The notes: generated from the sequence alone by a model not told the origin. DNA of 64,000 bases from Corydoras sp. C115 (GCA_019802505.1 JAFMOC010000007.1:13216501-13280500), one strand, 5' to 3'. Positions 10,021 to 22,873 are shown, counted from the first letter of the stretch. A program made the numbers and translations.

Positions 10021-13000
10021 CTACATTTATTTTTATCATTCATTTATTTTATCCAATTCTGTTTGCCGTTATTTATTTCCGCTGCCAACCTCAGGTATAC
10101 CTATTACAAGTCTCGCTCCTCTCAAAGTTTCTTTCTAGTTCAAGTTATTTATTTATATAGTTTTTATATATATATTTACAACAGTACATTGTCAATGTCT
10201 CGTGTTATAAAGTATTTACATATACAGGTACTAGCTTGATCATATGGGAACTTTTCCAAACTAAACCTTTTGTTCAGCTACCTAAATATCTTAATTACCT
10301 ACTTAACTACATAATTTGCCTACAGAACTGCTTACATAACTAACCTGATTAATTTGTTTTCTTTATATGTAAACTTTATTTAGTTAGGTAGTTGGTAATT
10401 TTACTTTTTTTAGTTTACATCATTTACTCAAATTAAAATAAATAATTTAGTTGCACCTAATGAGCAGTAGTTCACTGTACGTTATTAAACCATTCTTCCA
10501 CCCTGACATAGATTTTGTTATGTTTTTGCAAATTTACACTAAAGACAAACCAAAAAACTGAGTGGATTGCCCTCCTTGCCCCAGTGCATATCACATTAAT
10601 GCTAGCCACCTTTTGGATTGTTGCTTTATTCTATTTGAATAATCTGCAATAGATTTAGATTTTAAGCATATTATAGGGGCAAATAAAACGGCAATGATGC
10701 ATAGTCAACAGAAATAATCAAATAAAGCCCAAAGGCACCACCTGGTGTTTAAAATAAATAACCTAAACAGAACCTTTCTAAGTAAGCATATTTATGTTTT
10801 TTTTTTGCATTTTGTGACAGCCAAATGTCAATAACTTCACATAGCAATGTTATCCATCCAAATCATCTATCCTATTATAAAGATTGTATGTTACTGAGAT
10901 TAATATTTTAAGATGTGGTGGTTAAAAAAACAGTTGCAGGAAAACTTGGCAGTAAAAAAATCTGGTATGTGCTCTACAAACTCGAGCTCTTATCTGAAGC
11001 CTTATGTTGAAAGCTTCAGAAAGCTTTCCCATGCCATATAAAAACATTCAGATGACATTTTCTTGTTTTAATGTTTTGCATTTTTAGTTTCCTATGGATT
11101 TTGAATGTGCTGAATGAGACCGTTTAATTGTTCTCTTTTGGATAATGTATTAATTTGTTACAAACATCTCTTTGCCCTTGCAAAGACTTCTCCTTGAGAC
11201 AGGCTTTAAATTTCACCACTATAAACTCTTCCTGCGTGGCTCTTCCTCTGTGGATCGATGGTAAGGCGATCTGCCGTAATATGATGAGTACTGCTGTTCT
11301 TTGGTGCCACAGGCTCGCACAAGCCAGAGTTCTCAGTCTGACCCCTAAATCACAAACAACTAGCTAAAAAAAACACTTCACAAGCAGGCCTGGCCAGGGA
11401 GTGGAAGACAAATGGTAGTAAGTAATGCAATTCTTCATTGTTTACTCATCACTAACTTGCTTCTGCCACATGACCATAAACAAAAATGTATTTATTTAAA
11501 TACTTAGTAATTCAACATGACCTGCGATTAAAAACAGTAGCATTAAAAAGTAAAGGTACAATGTATCACTTAATCCAGTGCTATTTAAATAATTCTTAAT
11601 TTGCATTAAATGTAACTGGTCTTGGGCTAACTGCTCAGCAGTCCGTACTGATCACGTTATTTTCCGAAATATAAAATGCACTGAATATAGTGGGAACATA
11701 TACTGTATATTAACAGTACTATATGTCCTGTATTTAAGAATTGACACACCCATGGATTAGTTTATAGACCCGACCTAAATACTATACTAATAAAAACACT
11801 TTCTTAAAATGCATTAGATTTATTAAATCATGCCATCTTTGATCTGTTTGATCGTTCTCTGAAATAATGTCACATTATAGCTGGACCTTAATTTTTCGTA
11901 CGATGTTTACTGCTTTAAGACTTCAAAATAATTTTAAAAATAATAAAGTGAGAGAACATGGAGAACATTCATCTCTAGACATTGTCAAGTACAAAGCAGT
12001 AATCCAGTAAAAACAGTGAGGTCATGTCCTTTCCCAAACACCTCTTGTGGGACCTATTCACCAAGCATACCATATTTTATCACTTTTCCTACCACTATAT
12101 TATGTGTAACCACCTCCACTAAACATTTAGCTAGGCAGAGTTACATAGATTTCTAGAGGGAAAAAATGTTTGTAACTGTTTTTTTTTTTTTTTTAAATCC
12201 ATCCAGTGTTTAGATTGTGTTGGACTTAAAAGTAATGTGTTCCCAATATCAAAACTTGTGAAATTTAAGAGTATGAAATGAAGTACTTTAGCTAAGCAGG
12301 ATGTTATTCTTCATGTATCTGAGCTTTTTTTCCTAATATAATTGTTAAAACACACATAAAATGTAAATTATCTGCAGCTATCAGCTTCTCAAATTTGTTA
12401 TAAATATGTTTTGGTCACTTACAAACGTCCACTTTACAGTAATACAAGTATTACTGTAATACAAGTAATACAGAAGCCTTATGAGGTTTGGGCCATTTAA
12501 ATATTAATCTGCTATCCCTGTATGCTTTTGAAGTTTCTGACCTTAAAAGACTTTACAGTGGAATAACAGAATGTATGAATTTGCTACCCTCTGGTGGTAC
12601 CTTTTGTGAGACAGTTGTATCTACAACTTTCAGCCTAGAAACTTTTGGGAAATATTTGTTATAATTTTAATTGCTAGATTAGCACTGTGTCAAACCAATT
12701 TCAGCTACAAACTTAATTAAACTCGAATAAGCTTTGGCAGTTAATGTAAGAGATACCACCCATCTAAGATCAGGTTTTCTTAGGGCCATATGTCATATTT
12801 ACATTAAATATACATTTAGTCATTTTGCAAAAGCTTCAAAAGCGAAGTTAACAAGTAAAGCAACCATCTGATGATCCTGATAAAAATGATTCATGAAAAA
12901 AATTCTTAAGGAATTTAAATAAGTGGACATTTAAAGCTTCAATGCAATGCATGCATTTTTGATATTTAACCATCACTGAGATTAAAATAAATAGGCGATA

Positions 13001-13380
13001 ATGACGTTAATGTCTGAAAAAAAAACATTTTGAAAGCAGCAATATTTAAAAATCAAATATTATTTCACACATGACATGTAATAGCTCATTCTTCTGCTAT
13101 ATCCTGTTATAGTTTCAAAGTGAATTAAATAATTAAGCTCTTCTTACAAAAGTTAAAAAAAGCTATGGTGGAAAATATTTTCCTATTCTTTCTTTAAAAT
13201 ATTTTTAAAAACAGTCATGCCACTCTACCGCTCCAAAGCATCATCACCTTACGTTCACCTTTTTTCCCATTGTAATTATTTACTGTTGTTTTTTATTCTT
13301 GAATTGAAATGTATAGGTTAAAAACTACTAAAAGTCTAAGAATGACTGTCCATGAAAAGTTGGATTAAAACAATAGGCGG
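10021..13380. other. Long non-coding stretch between prkg1 promoters
   Basis: AT-rich, with no coding exon I can support. Small items are a CTCF-like core at 10737-10748 and another at 12586-12597, a short palindromic cluster of 'taatacaagt' units at 12437-12477, and a scrap of L2-type SINE/LINE tail near 12796-12850. The patch 11200-11370 is of higher complexity and could be conserved, but I cannot tell. Confidence 0.5.
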
Positions 13381-13821
13381 TAGAGACTAGCAAACAGAGA
13401 ATGGGGATGAGCATATGGTCCAGGAGAACGCTGTCTAATGGCGTATCAAATATCCTTAGACAGGCTCCTGGGCGCTTCGCGTTTAGACCCTAAAAGCCGA
13501 TAATGTACCAAGCTTCCTGTTCAAGCCGCCCACTGGGAACATGATGATGGTTTGGATCAATCTCCGTCTTCCTCCCCTTTCACTCTCAGGGAAAGATGCA
13601 AGATCATCAAATGCACGAATGAGATTAGAAGAACCGTGCCATTCATGTCCGACACTGTCATCTCCCTCACGACAGGAGAAAGTATCTGCTGAACTTCAGT
13701 ACATTATATGTCCCTATACGGATGCGAGGATGGATAGACAGATAGGCTATTTAAAATCCTAAAGGTGTACAATGGGCAACCTGTCAAGTCTGTGAGTGCT
13801 AGATAGGTTAGAATGCCTCAC
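13381..13821. other. Higher-complexity non-coding DNA beside prkg1 alpha exon
   Basis: GC-balanced, non-repetitive sequence just downstream of the alpha exon donor. It has no gene model; it may hold intronic regulatory sites of the alpha promoter. Confidence 0.35.
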
Positions 13822-14078
13822 CTGTCAGATTTGGCGTGTTTGCGAAAGTTTTGTCTGCTTAAGTCCTGGTTGGTTTGCGGCTCGGCTGAAATGCCCTGAG
13901 CGCGCCGCGTCCTCGGCACCATCACTTGTGCGCTGGGTAAAACCGACTGGCATTTATGAAGCTTGCGCCTCAGCTGCTGGATCTCATCCTCGCGCTCTGC
14001 CAGGCGTCTCTCTAAGTCCTGAATCCTCTTTTCCTTCAAGATCAAAATGCTGGCAAAGTCTTCCTCCAGCTCGCTCAT
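13822..14078 (-). CDS. prkg1: prkg1 alpha-isoform first coding exon
   Basis: This exon encodes the first 85 residues of cGMP-dependent protein kinase 1 alpha, from MSELEEDF. Residues 1-47 form the alpha-specific leucine zipper. Cys43 in HKCQSVLP corresponds to the cysteine that forms an inter-subunit disulfide on oxidation in mammalian PKG1-alpha. Residues about 59-67 (RAQGISAEP) are the pseudosubstrate loop. The exon ends KSD-AG at donor AG|GTGAGG in phase 2, the same phase as the beta exon 12 kb downstream. The order alpha then beta in the direction of transcription matches the mammalian gene. The start is chosen because the ATG lies in AAGATGAGC and the protein begins as in the known isoform; the longer frame upstream begins with GTG only. 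Confidence 0.95.
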
Positions 14079-14340
14079 CTTTGAGACGCGCCAAAACTTC
14101 GTACCGCGGCTCTGGCGCACCTGGACCGCCGGCCGGACTCGCGGCTGTCACTGAGACTGAAAGGCCGGGAGCGAGCGGCGGGGCGGCGGGGCGGCGGGGG
14201 TCCACGTGCGATCTGCCCGAGGCACTGATGAGGATGGTAATGAGGATGATAATGACGATGACGACGATGGTGTTGATGATCAGCGCTCATTCAAAAAGAT
14301 CTCCCTCCCTCCGCGTTCACGTCAGTCGGACTGTTAAACA
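14079..14340 (-). promoter_or_regulatory. CpG-rich promoter and 5'UTR of prkg1 alpha
   Basis: GC-rich run with repeated GGCGG groups at 14170-14210, in an AT-rich neighbourhood. Further upstream a GAT/GAC-rich short repeat is seen at 14228-14275. No TATA box is obvious. Confidence 0.6.
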
Positions 14341-15451
14341 GGACAAGAATCGCCGTGGCTCTGATCATTAGATCTAAGTTTCCAGAAAGAATAGCCCGTG
14401 TATTACTGAAAAACGCACTCGACCAAATCGCAGAACTCAAGCATATCCTCCAGCGAGTCACGTGGTCAAAAAGGTGACGTAGTCTAGTGTAACTCGACTC
14501 TTACGAACAGTGACGGTACAGAATCAGACATGGCACAGCTATAACGTTTTAAGGCTGCGTTTAAACTACGCCTGAAGCACGTTTAGTGCACTTACTGTAA
14601 ACGGAGTCTGATTTGAACTACACTGCCTTGAACTCAAGTGTTTGGGGAAAACCAGACAGTGTTGTTTCCATAACACAACACATCTGTACACCATCATGCA
14701 TTGCTTTCCATCAGAGGAGACACTGCAGAATTATGGCCCTAATTTGAAGTGTTATCATTTGTACAGTTATAGTTATTGTTCAGGCGAAGACATAAAGGCT
14801 TTATAGTACATTTTACATTCAGAGGTTAATAAAATATTAAATACTACAAGGTATGCTTTACTGTGCTTATGTCATGAGAAAAAGAGTTTTCTGGTTCAGT
14901 AGATTGCTGATAATGGAATTTCCTGTTAAATAGGTTAATCAGTAAGAAATCTCTAGAAGGGTTTTTGTTTTAGAAGTTTTCCCATTTAGCAGTTCAACAG
15001 GTTAGGTCAAATTTGAGTATAAAATGAGCATTCAAAAAAACTTCATCTATTTAAAAAATATGAAATTTAGTTCAGTACTTTGTGCCGGACAGAGAACAGT
15101 GAGACAGTCAGTTTAAATAAAAAGGTTGGTCAGGTGGTATTGTTTGAAAAGAAATATTGCTGTCATAATGAACATATGTGGATGCAGAAATACGTGTCAC
15201 TTAAAAAAATAAAACCCACTGAACTACAGAATGTTAGCAATGGCAATAGTCAGTTGTAGCAGGATATTGCCAGGCTTCATTTTACAGGAGATACAATAGT
15301 TTGACTTCAAAACATATATTGTGTGTTTAAGTGTTCTATCTATAGTGTAGATATGTATGTTACTAAAATACATATATGATGCATTATTAGGTGGAAAGTT
15401 AGAAAACTGTAACATACGGTAGACACAAATTCCACTTGCAAAACTGCAATG
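14341..15451. other. Non-coding spacer upstream of prkg1
   Basis: The first 200 bases still contain CpGs. The rest is AT-rich without recognisable genes or repeats. Confidence 0.5.
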
Positions 15452-15462
15452 ATTAGCATATT

Positions 15463-15795
15463 CATTCATTCATTATCTTCCGCTTTATCCTATATTAGGG
15501 TCGCGGGGGGTTCCCCATGCCCATCCAGGGGAGATGGGCAGATACACCCAGGACAGGGTGCCAATCTATCGCTGGGCACACACAGACACACACACAAACA
15601 CACTCTATATGGGGCAATTTTGAGAATTCAATTGAGTTGATCCATGTTTTTGGACTGTGGGAGGAAACCGGAGAACCCGGAGGAAACCCACACAGACACG
15701 GGAAGAACATGGAAACTCCACCCAGATGGGGATTCGAACCGGGAATCCCTAGTGCTGAAAGGCGAACGTGCTAACCACTAAGCCACCGTGCCTCC
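15463..15795 (-). mobile_element. V-SINE-like element, subfamily A, with TSD
   Basis: Complete copy flanked by an 11-bp duplication attagcatatt at 15452-15462 and 15796-15806. Confidence 0.95.
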
Positions 15796-16097
15796 ATTAG
15801 CATATTTAATTCTTAAATAAAAGATAAGAAGAGTTTTTAGTCTATTTAGGTACATTTTAATGGTGTGCATAAATTATGAACACATAATTTTTATGTGTTC
15901 ATCAATTAGAAATATAAACTTTATTTAAAATATTGTATATAAAATAAAACACTCACTTTAAATTCTATTGTTTTACTTATCTATGTATGTGCACCAAAAC
16001 CAGTCACAATATGATGATAATGACTATTTGCTGAATAGATAACCATAATATGCTTATTTATTATTTATGTAATGCAATTGTTATTAGAAGAAGAATA

Positions 16098-16305
16098 AAC
16101 CCAACACTAATTAGCTGCTAGGGTAAAGCAAGTTGTTGAGTTTGAAACGTTATGAGTTTTTTTATTATTGCTGTTCAGGACACGAGTTCAGATAGAGGAC
16201 AGTTTACATTCCATTGGAAAATATTCTACCAAAATGTATTAGATATAAAATAGATGTTTATTTCACTTCATACAAATAAAAATGACCTATTATAATTGTA
16301 CACGG
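16098..16305. repeat. Unidentified dispersed repeat, copy 1
   Basis: The stretch from 'aacccaacactaattagctg' through 'ttcagatagaggacagttta' to 'caaataaaaatgacc' recurs, diverged and with small deletions, at 19456-19620 in the same orientation. I do not recognise the family. Confidence 0.65.
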
Positions 16306-16561
16306 TGTTTTAAAATGTTCATTAAACAAAACACTGGTGACACTGAACACGTCTAAGGAGCTCTGATGACTGCTAATATGTCAATACATGGGAAAATACA
16401 TACAGAGAAATATTTTTTGCACATTTATAATCTACTAATCTGAGAAAGCTATGTTCATATGCATTTACTGTATAAAGGAGCTTTAGTTAATTAATTTTAT
16501 TATTTTTTTTTTTTTAAAGTTGCATTACAATTAAATCAGGTACCAACTGTGTTACTGAACA

Positions 16562-16908
16562 TTCATTCATTCATTATCTCCCACTTTATCCTCTATTAGG
16601 GTCGCGGTGGGGTTCCCCATGCCCATCCAGGGGAGAACGTCTCGGGCGCTGCGCAGATAGACCCAGGACAGGGCGCCAATCCATCGCTGGGCATACACTC
16701 ACTCACACAGACACACTCTATATGGGGCAATTTTGAGAATTCAATTGAGTTGATCCATGTTTTTGGACTGTGGGAGGAAACTGGAGAACCCGGAGGAAAC
16801 CCACGCAGACACGGGGAGAACATGGAAACTCCACCCAGATGGGGATTTGAACCGGGAATCCCTAGTGCTGAGAGGCGAACATGCTAACCACTAAGCCACC
16901 GTGCCGCC
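16562..16908 (-). mobile_element. V-SINE-like element, subfamily B, with TSD
   Basis: Complete copy flanked by a 12-bp duplication tgttactgaaca at 16550-16561 and 16909-16920. Confidence 0.95.
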
Positions 16909-17132
16909 TGTTACTGAACAGTTTAAGTTAACTATTTTAGATTGTATTACATTCAATAATTACATTGAATTATTAAATACATTGAAATAAATTAATTACA
17001 TTGAATTATTTTACATTCATAAATGACTCTCATTCTAAACATTTCAAATACATTTCTTGTTGACATTTAATGGGTTTAAATGTTTATGTGCAGGACCAAA
17101 GCTGTACCTGCTAGTGTAGTTTTAAAATGTTA

Positions 17133-17354
17133 CACTGCAAACTAATGAAATCTTAACAAGTATTGTTTTTTTTTTAATTGAATAGATTTCTAAGTAAGAT
17201 AAATAATGTAGTTTTTAGAAATGTTTTCATATTTTAAGAAATCTTAACAAGATAAATTTACTTACTTTATTGGCAGATAATTTTACTTCATTTGTGTCAA
17301 TTTTTTCTTGAGTTGTGTTTATTTTTCTTGTTTTTAACATAATATTTTGCAGTG
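17133..17354. mobile_element. Small MITE with CACTGCAAA ends
   Basis: The left end 'cactgcaaa' at 17133 and the right end 'ttttgcagtg' at 17354 are inverted, each preceded or followed by TA. About 222 bp long with no coding capacity, and the inner 'gaaatcttaacaag' is repeated near both ends. This fits a non-autonomous TA-inserting DNA transposon. Confidence 0.6.
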
Positions 17355-19013
17355 TACACACAGCTCCATAAAACACATATTAACACATTTTTTTGTCTTT
17401 GACTTTGTTTCTGATTATTGATAACATAATATAATTGTACTGCTGATAGCTCATATAACCTCTTATTAATGCTTTGTTTGCTTGTTTGTTCCAAATTTAT
17501 TTGTCATTTTTGCAACATGTTGGGACATGTGCACATACAAATTCTTATGGTGAGACATTGGGATATACACTCTACATATATACAATACATATGTTTGCAC
17601 TGTAAGAACATAAATTAAAGTGACATAGTAGTACTGCAAAGGTAGTGGCTCAGTGTGTAAATAAATAAGGTGACTTAATATGTGGCAAAAAATCAAATCA
17701 AAATGCTATTTACTGTATGGTGAATTTAGCTTAACATGTCAATGGATAACTGAGAACTCAAAAAAAAATCCCACAATGCTAAGTCACAAGTTACTACATA
17801 AGCAGTTGTAAATCAGTTTCATTAAGCTAATAGCCTTCACTGTCACCATTTCTACCCAAAACCATATTCCCACTGACTTTGGGATCACCTTGATCACCAG
17901 TCATTAAAATCTGAAAACACTAGTACCTATTCTAGACTGACTGTGTTTACCATTTTGTTGTTAGAAAGTAAAGAATTGACCTCTGTGTTAATAAGCAGAT
18001 GGGTATGCATTCCTTTGTGAGCTGCATACTGGGTGGTTCAGTGCCTAGAACAACTATAACCTGCTAAGAGCTCACTCTACAGTTATGCTTCATCTAACTC
18101 CACATTCCATAGAGTTCCAATGTGGGAAACACGCTGAAAACACAATATGACAATTGCAGAGTAAAATTGGCCTAATACATCAATTAAAGAGACAAGGTAA
18201 CAAAAAAGGTTAGATTTTCTAACAACATAAAAAAAAAGTTTTGCATAAAAGAAAGCGGAGCTAGTGAAGACAACTCATTTTATTACTTAAATGACACGTT
18301 GTAAGCGTTGTGCTTGGTTCAAGAAGGGATATATACTTATATATTAGAATTTTTTTTAAAGTGAGTCCATGATCCAACATGACCTATAATGCCATGATCT
18401 TTTCAGGTCTAAGTCTCCATAGGCTTTCTTCATATGGAACCAGAAACTGTTTTTTTTACAAACTAATTCATGAAAACATAAATAGACACTTTCTACAATC
18501 ACACAGTCATTGTTAATATATAGGACCAAAATAATATCTTGTGTACAAATAAAGCCTGAAGAAATTAGGCATCCTTCTAAACAGTACAATCCAGAGCTGC
18601 TCTGCTAATCAAGTCAGGGAGTCATTTCCTCTTTTGGTGCTGTGTTAAGATCTTTGACAGATGATGAGGAATAGTTAGGTTGGTTTAATTTCTGTTTTGA
18701 GCATCATTTGTACTTTCTGACTGTGATTACAGGAAAACAATGATGCATTCACTGTCTTGTTTTAACATCACAAGTAACAAATACCAAAATGAGCAGACTG
18801 ATGTCAAAGCAAGCAAGGTGAAAAAAAAACCTTAATGTTTAAATATACACAGTAAATAAATAAATAAATAAAAGATGGAACGCTGTGGTTTCTAACACTT
18901 AAAAAACTGACATCATATCCAGTTATTTCCAAATATGTTATATTATTTTATTTGGTACATTTACAAAAAAAAATTGAAAAATGTAACCAAATTAAAGTAA
19001 AGAAGAATGTAGG
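17355..19013. other. AT-rich non-coding DNA
   Basis: No gene, RNA or clear repeat is found. Short open frames here have no recognisable protein content. Confidence 0.5.
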
Positions 19014-19203
19014 GTTAGGCTGTTGGGCTATCAATCTGAAGGTTGTGGTTTCAAATCCCAGGTCCACTTAAGTTACCATTGTGGGTCCTTGAGCAAGGTT
19101 CTTAACCCTTTTTGCTCCAGGGGGGCATTATTCAACCCTGTGTTCTGACCCCAACTGATTTGGGATACTTGTAAGTCACTTTGGATAAAAGCGTCTGCTA
19201 TTT
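19014..19203 (+). mobile_element. tRNA-derived SINE with L2-type 3' tail
   Basis: The head 'gggctatcaatctgaaggtt' and 'gtggtttcaaatccc' are tRNA-like. The middle is 'ccttgagcaaggttcttaac', and the tail 'gtaagtcactttggataaaa gcgtctgct' matches that of the local L2 LINE. It is the same family as 1265-1466 in opposite orientation. Confidence 0.75.
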
Positions 19204-20286
19204 ATTAAAATAAATAACCATTGAGCAAGAATAAATGTTTACATTTAAGTTATTCTTTTTTTAAAGAAGCTTATGCATGGTATCTATAAAGGTGTCAGTG
19301 TTTCTAACACACCTTTTGGATTCCAAGTAATGTGGTTAGTGCACCAAAATACACAAGATCTCACAATTCTCTGTTCCCGTTCTGCTGGATCTAGCTGTGG
19401 ATTTAATGAAGTAAATAGATATAGAATAGAGAATGAAAAATAATACCATATATAAACCCAACACTAATTACCTGCTAGAGTAATCCAAATTCTGAAAAAG
19501 GACATGGGTTCAGATAGAGGACAGCTTACATTCCACTGGAAAATATGCTATCTAAATATGTTAAACATAAATTTTTTTTGCAGTCCATGCAAATAAAAAT
19601 ATTTATTTTAATTGCACCCAGTGTCCAAATACATTATTTAATACACTAAATTTAACTATGACCCTCACACACACGACACATCTTAGTCTTCCAGTTATCT
19701 ATAGTTTTACCCCATAGAACAGTTCCATTCACAGTTTAACATTGCTAAATTAATTTCATAAACAAAAGTATTTAGACACTGACTTCACAGGAGAATAAAA
19801 TCAAGCACATAGCCACGCATATTGAACAACTGTATTTTTTAACTTTGTGGAAACAAACTGAGCAAGACTCTGTTCTGTTCCAGCAAGATTGTGCCCAAGT
19901 GTGCAAAGGAAGCTCCTTAAAACTGTGGTTGGAAGAGTTAGGTGTGAAAGAGGTTGACTGACCCATGCAAAGTCATGACCTCCACCCCAACTCATTTGAG
20001 ATAAACTAAAAGATAATGTGAGCAGGGTCCTCTACTCCAACATAAGTGTCTAACTCAACAAGTACGCTTCGGGAAAAATGTGCAGACACCCTCATGCACA
20101 CGTTTTATAATCTTGTAAAAAAGCATTCTTAGAAAAAGGGAAGGCAGATATAGCTGCAGGGGGTATCTTAGAACTGGGTATCATAAAAGCTCCCGTAGGC
20201 ATAAATAAGTGTAAGTGATTAACAGAATTTATTATTTGTTTTTACTGCTTTATACTTATCAAATTTAGAAATGTATTTAATTTGAC
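19204..20286. other. Non-coding DNA with second copy of an unknown repeat
   Basis: Positions 19456-19620 repeat 16098-16305. The stretch 19770-20200 ('cagcaagattgtgcccaagtg', 'ccacaactcatttgag'-like text) reads like a decayed Tc1/mariner or similar remnant on the minus strand, but no catalytic motif can be confirmed. Confidence 0.4.
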
Positions 20287-20296
20287 ATTATGATCG

Positions 20297-20642
20297 CGGG
20301 GCGGCACGGTGGCTTAGTGGTTAGCACGTTCGCCTCTCAGCGCTAGGGATTCCCGGTTCAAATCCCAATCTGGGTGGAGTTTCCATGTTCTCCCCGTGTC
20401 CACGTGGGTTTTCCCCGGATTCTCCGGTTTCCTCTCACAGTCCAATAACATGGATCAAGGTCAATTGAATTCTCCAAATTGTCCCATATAGAGTGTGTCT
20501 GTGTGAGTGAGTGTGTGCCAAGCGATAGATAGGCGCTTTGCCCTGGGTGTATCTGCTCAGCGCCCGAAAAGTTTTCCCCTGGATGGGCATGGGGAACCCC
20601 CCCGCTACCCTACCAGAGGATAATGTGGGAGATAATGGATAG
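20297..20642 (+). mobile_element. V-SINE-like element, mostly subfamily A, with TSD
   Basis: Complete copy flanked by a 10-bp duplication attatgatcg at 20287-20296 and 20643-20652. Confidence 0.95.
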
Positions 20643-20886
20643 ATTATGATCGAGATATCTTCTCACTTGCAAGTTTCTTTGGATAAAAGTGTACACAAAA
20701 TTACAAATATAAACATTAATAATGCATTTTATATCATACTTTATGATATAAGTCTTGAGGACACACATATGATGTGTTTACACAGATTCAACACCAGGTG
20801 CATGTTGAGCCTCCTCTACATAGTGAAATGTTGGCAAAAAGGTATTCTACCAATAGTAGAATAAGTATTTGTTTAAATAAATAAAT

Positions 20887-21233
20887 TCATTCATTCATTA
20901 TCTCCCGCTTTGTCCTCTATTAGGGTCGCGGTGGGGTTCCCCATGCCCATCCAGGGGAGAACGTCTCGGGCGCTGGGCAGATAGACCCAGGACAGGGCGC
21001 CAATCCATCGCTGGGTACACACTCACTCACACACACACACTCTATATGGGGCAATTTAGAGAACTCAATTAACTTGATCCATGTTTTTGGACTGTGGGAG
21101 GAAACCGGAGAACCCGGAGGAAACCCACGCGGACTCGGGGAGAACATGGAAAATCCACCCAGATGGGGATTCGAATCGGGAATCCCTAGTGCTGAGAGGC
21201 GAACGTGCTAAGCACTAAGCCACCGTGCCGCCC
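20887..21233 (-). mobile_element. V-SINE-like element, subfamily B
   Basis: Complete copy between two TAAATAAATAAAT tracts (20874-20886 and 21234-21246) that are probably the target-site duplication. Confidence 0.95.
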
Positions 21234-21246
<13 letters not shown>

Positions 21247-21265
<19 letters not shown>

Positions 21266-21938
21266 AAAAAAAACAGGCTGAATCTTTCCTGCTTTGCTGA
21301 GAGTTCCATTTCAGGGGACTTCTGAGAAAGCAGGTTCTCTACTGTTTTATCTGTAGACTTGTATTAAATTATACCATATAATAAGATAATGTTATGTGTT
21401 ATGGATTATCCCTTTCCTCCAAATGTGCTCAAAATGTGTTTTCCCAAAAATGGCTATGATAGTCATCCTTAAGGACCAGACTGTTCTTAGACCAACTTAC
21501 AAAGAACAAAAAACTCTACTGAACTGGCTGCATTCCATGCTGTCCCTGTCCTAATCCTCATCTCCTAATTATGGTAACATAAAATCCAACATGAACTATT
21601 CAGGTCATGATTCCAAACAATAGGACAGCTCTATTAATATAAATAGATCTGGATGAAAATCCTACAAGCAACCCAGCACATAGTAATGAGATTCAAAATC
21701 CAAATCAAATTCATAATCATATTGCATTTTCTTTTAAACTAACACAACACAGCACAAACAAATTGCTTACAAAGCAAGCCTTTCATAATAATTCATCAGT
21801 GTAGCAACAAATTGACCACTATTTTAGGATCTATTTAATCAATTGATTTATTAATAAATTTGTTGATATATTTGTTGAATATATATTTTAGCAATCAAAG
21901 ACAATTTAAAATATATTTGCTTGAATACAATACTGTTA
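21247..21938. other. AT-rich non-coding spacer
   Basis: No recognisable gene or repeat. Confidence 0.5.
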
Positions 21939-21940
21939 GG

Positions 21941-22229
21941 GCGGCACAGTGGCTTAGTGGTTAGCGCGTTCGCCTCTCAGCCCTAGGGATTCCTGCTTCA
22001 AATTCGAGTTTCCATGTTCTCCCCGTGTCTGCGTGGGTTTCCTCCGGGTTCTCCGGTTTCCTCCCACAATCCAAAAACATGGATCAAGGTCAATTGAATT
22101 CTCCAAATTGCCCCATATAGAGTGTGTCTATGTGAGTGAGTGTGTGTCCAGCGATAGATTGGTGCCCTGTCCTGGGTCTATCTGCCCAGCGCCAGAGACG
22201 TTCTCCCCTGGATGGACATGGAAACCCCT
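21941..22229 (+). mobile_element. V-SINE-like element, 3'-truncated
   Basis: Head to 'ggatggacatggaaacccc', where the minus-strand copy at 22240 begins. It carries a mixture of A- and B-type diagnostic bases. Confidence 0.85.
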
Positions 22230-22239
22230 ATATATATTC

Positions 22240-22587
22240 ATTCATTCATTATCTTCCGCTTTATCCTATATTGGAGTCGCGGGGAGGCTCCACATGCCCA
22301 TCCAGGGGAGAACGTTTCGGGTGCTAGGCAGACACACCCAGGACAGGACGCCAATCTATCGCTGGACACACACTCACTCACTCACACATACAAACTCTAA
22401 TTGGGGCAATTTGGAGAACTCAATTGACTTGATCCATGTTTTTGGACTGTGAGAGGAAACCGGAGAACCCGGAGGAAACCCACGCAGACACGGGGAGAAC
22501 ATGGAAACTCCACACGGATGGGGATTCGAACCGGGAATCCCTAGCGCTGAGAGGCGAATGTGCTAACCACTAAGCCACTTTGCTGCT

Positions 22588-22588
<1 letters not shown>
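22240..22588 (-). mobile_element. V-SINE-like element, subfamily A
   Basis: Complete copy inserted at the 3' end of the preceding one. A 'cctatatatat' string on both sides may be the target duplication, and the right one has grown into the TA microsatellite. Confidence 0.9.

Positions 22589-22645
<57 letters not shown>
22589..22645. repeat. (TA)n microsatellite
   Basis: About 27 TA units. Confidence 0.95.
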
Positions 22646-22662
<17 letters not shown>

Positions 22663-22743
22663 TGGGAGAGAGAGTGGGAGGGAGAGTGGGAGGGAGAGAG
22701 AGAGAGAGAAAGAGAGAAAGAGAGAGAGTAAGAGAGAGAGTGG

Positions 22744-22790
<47 letters not shown>

Positions 22791-22801
22791 AGAGAGAGTG
22801 G

Positions 22802-22873
<72 letters not shown>

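Noticed and set aside
13796..14371. Plus-strand 191-codon frame over the prkg1 alpha exon
   Set aside because: It is antisense to the recognised alpha exon and its promoter, with only compositional content.
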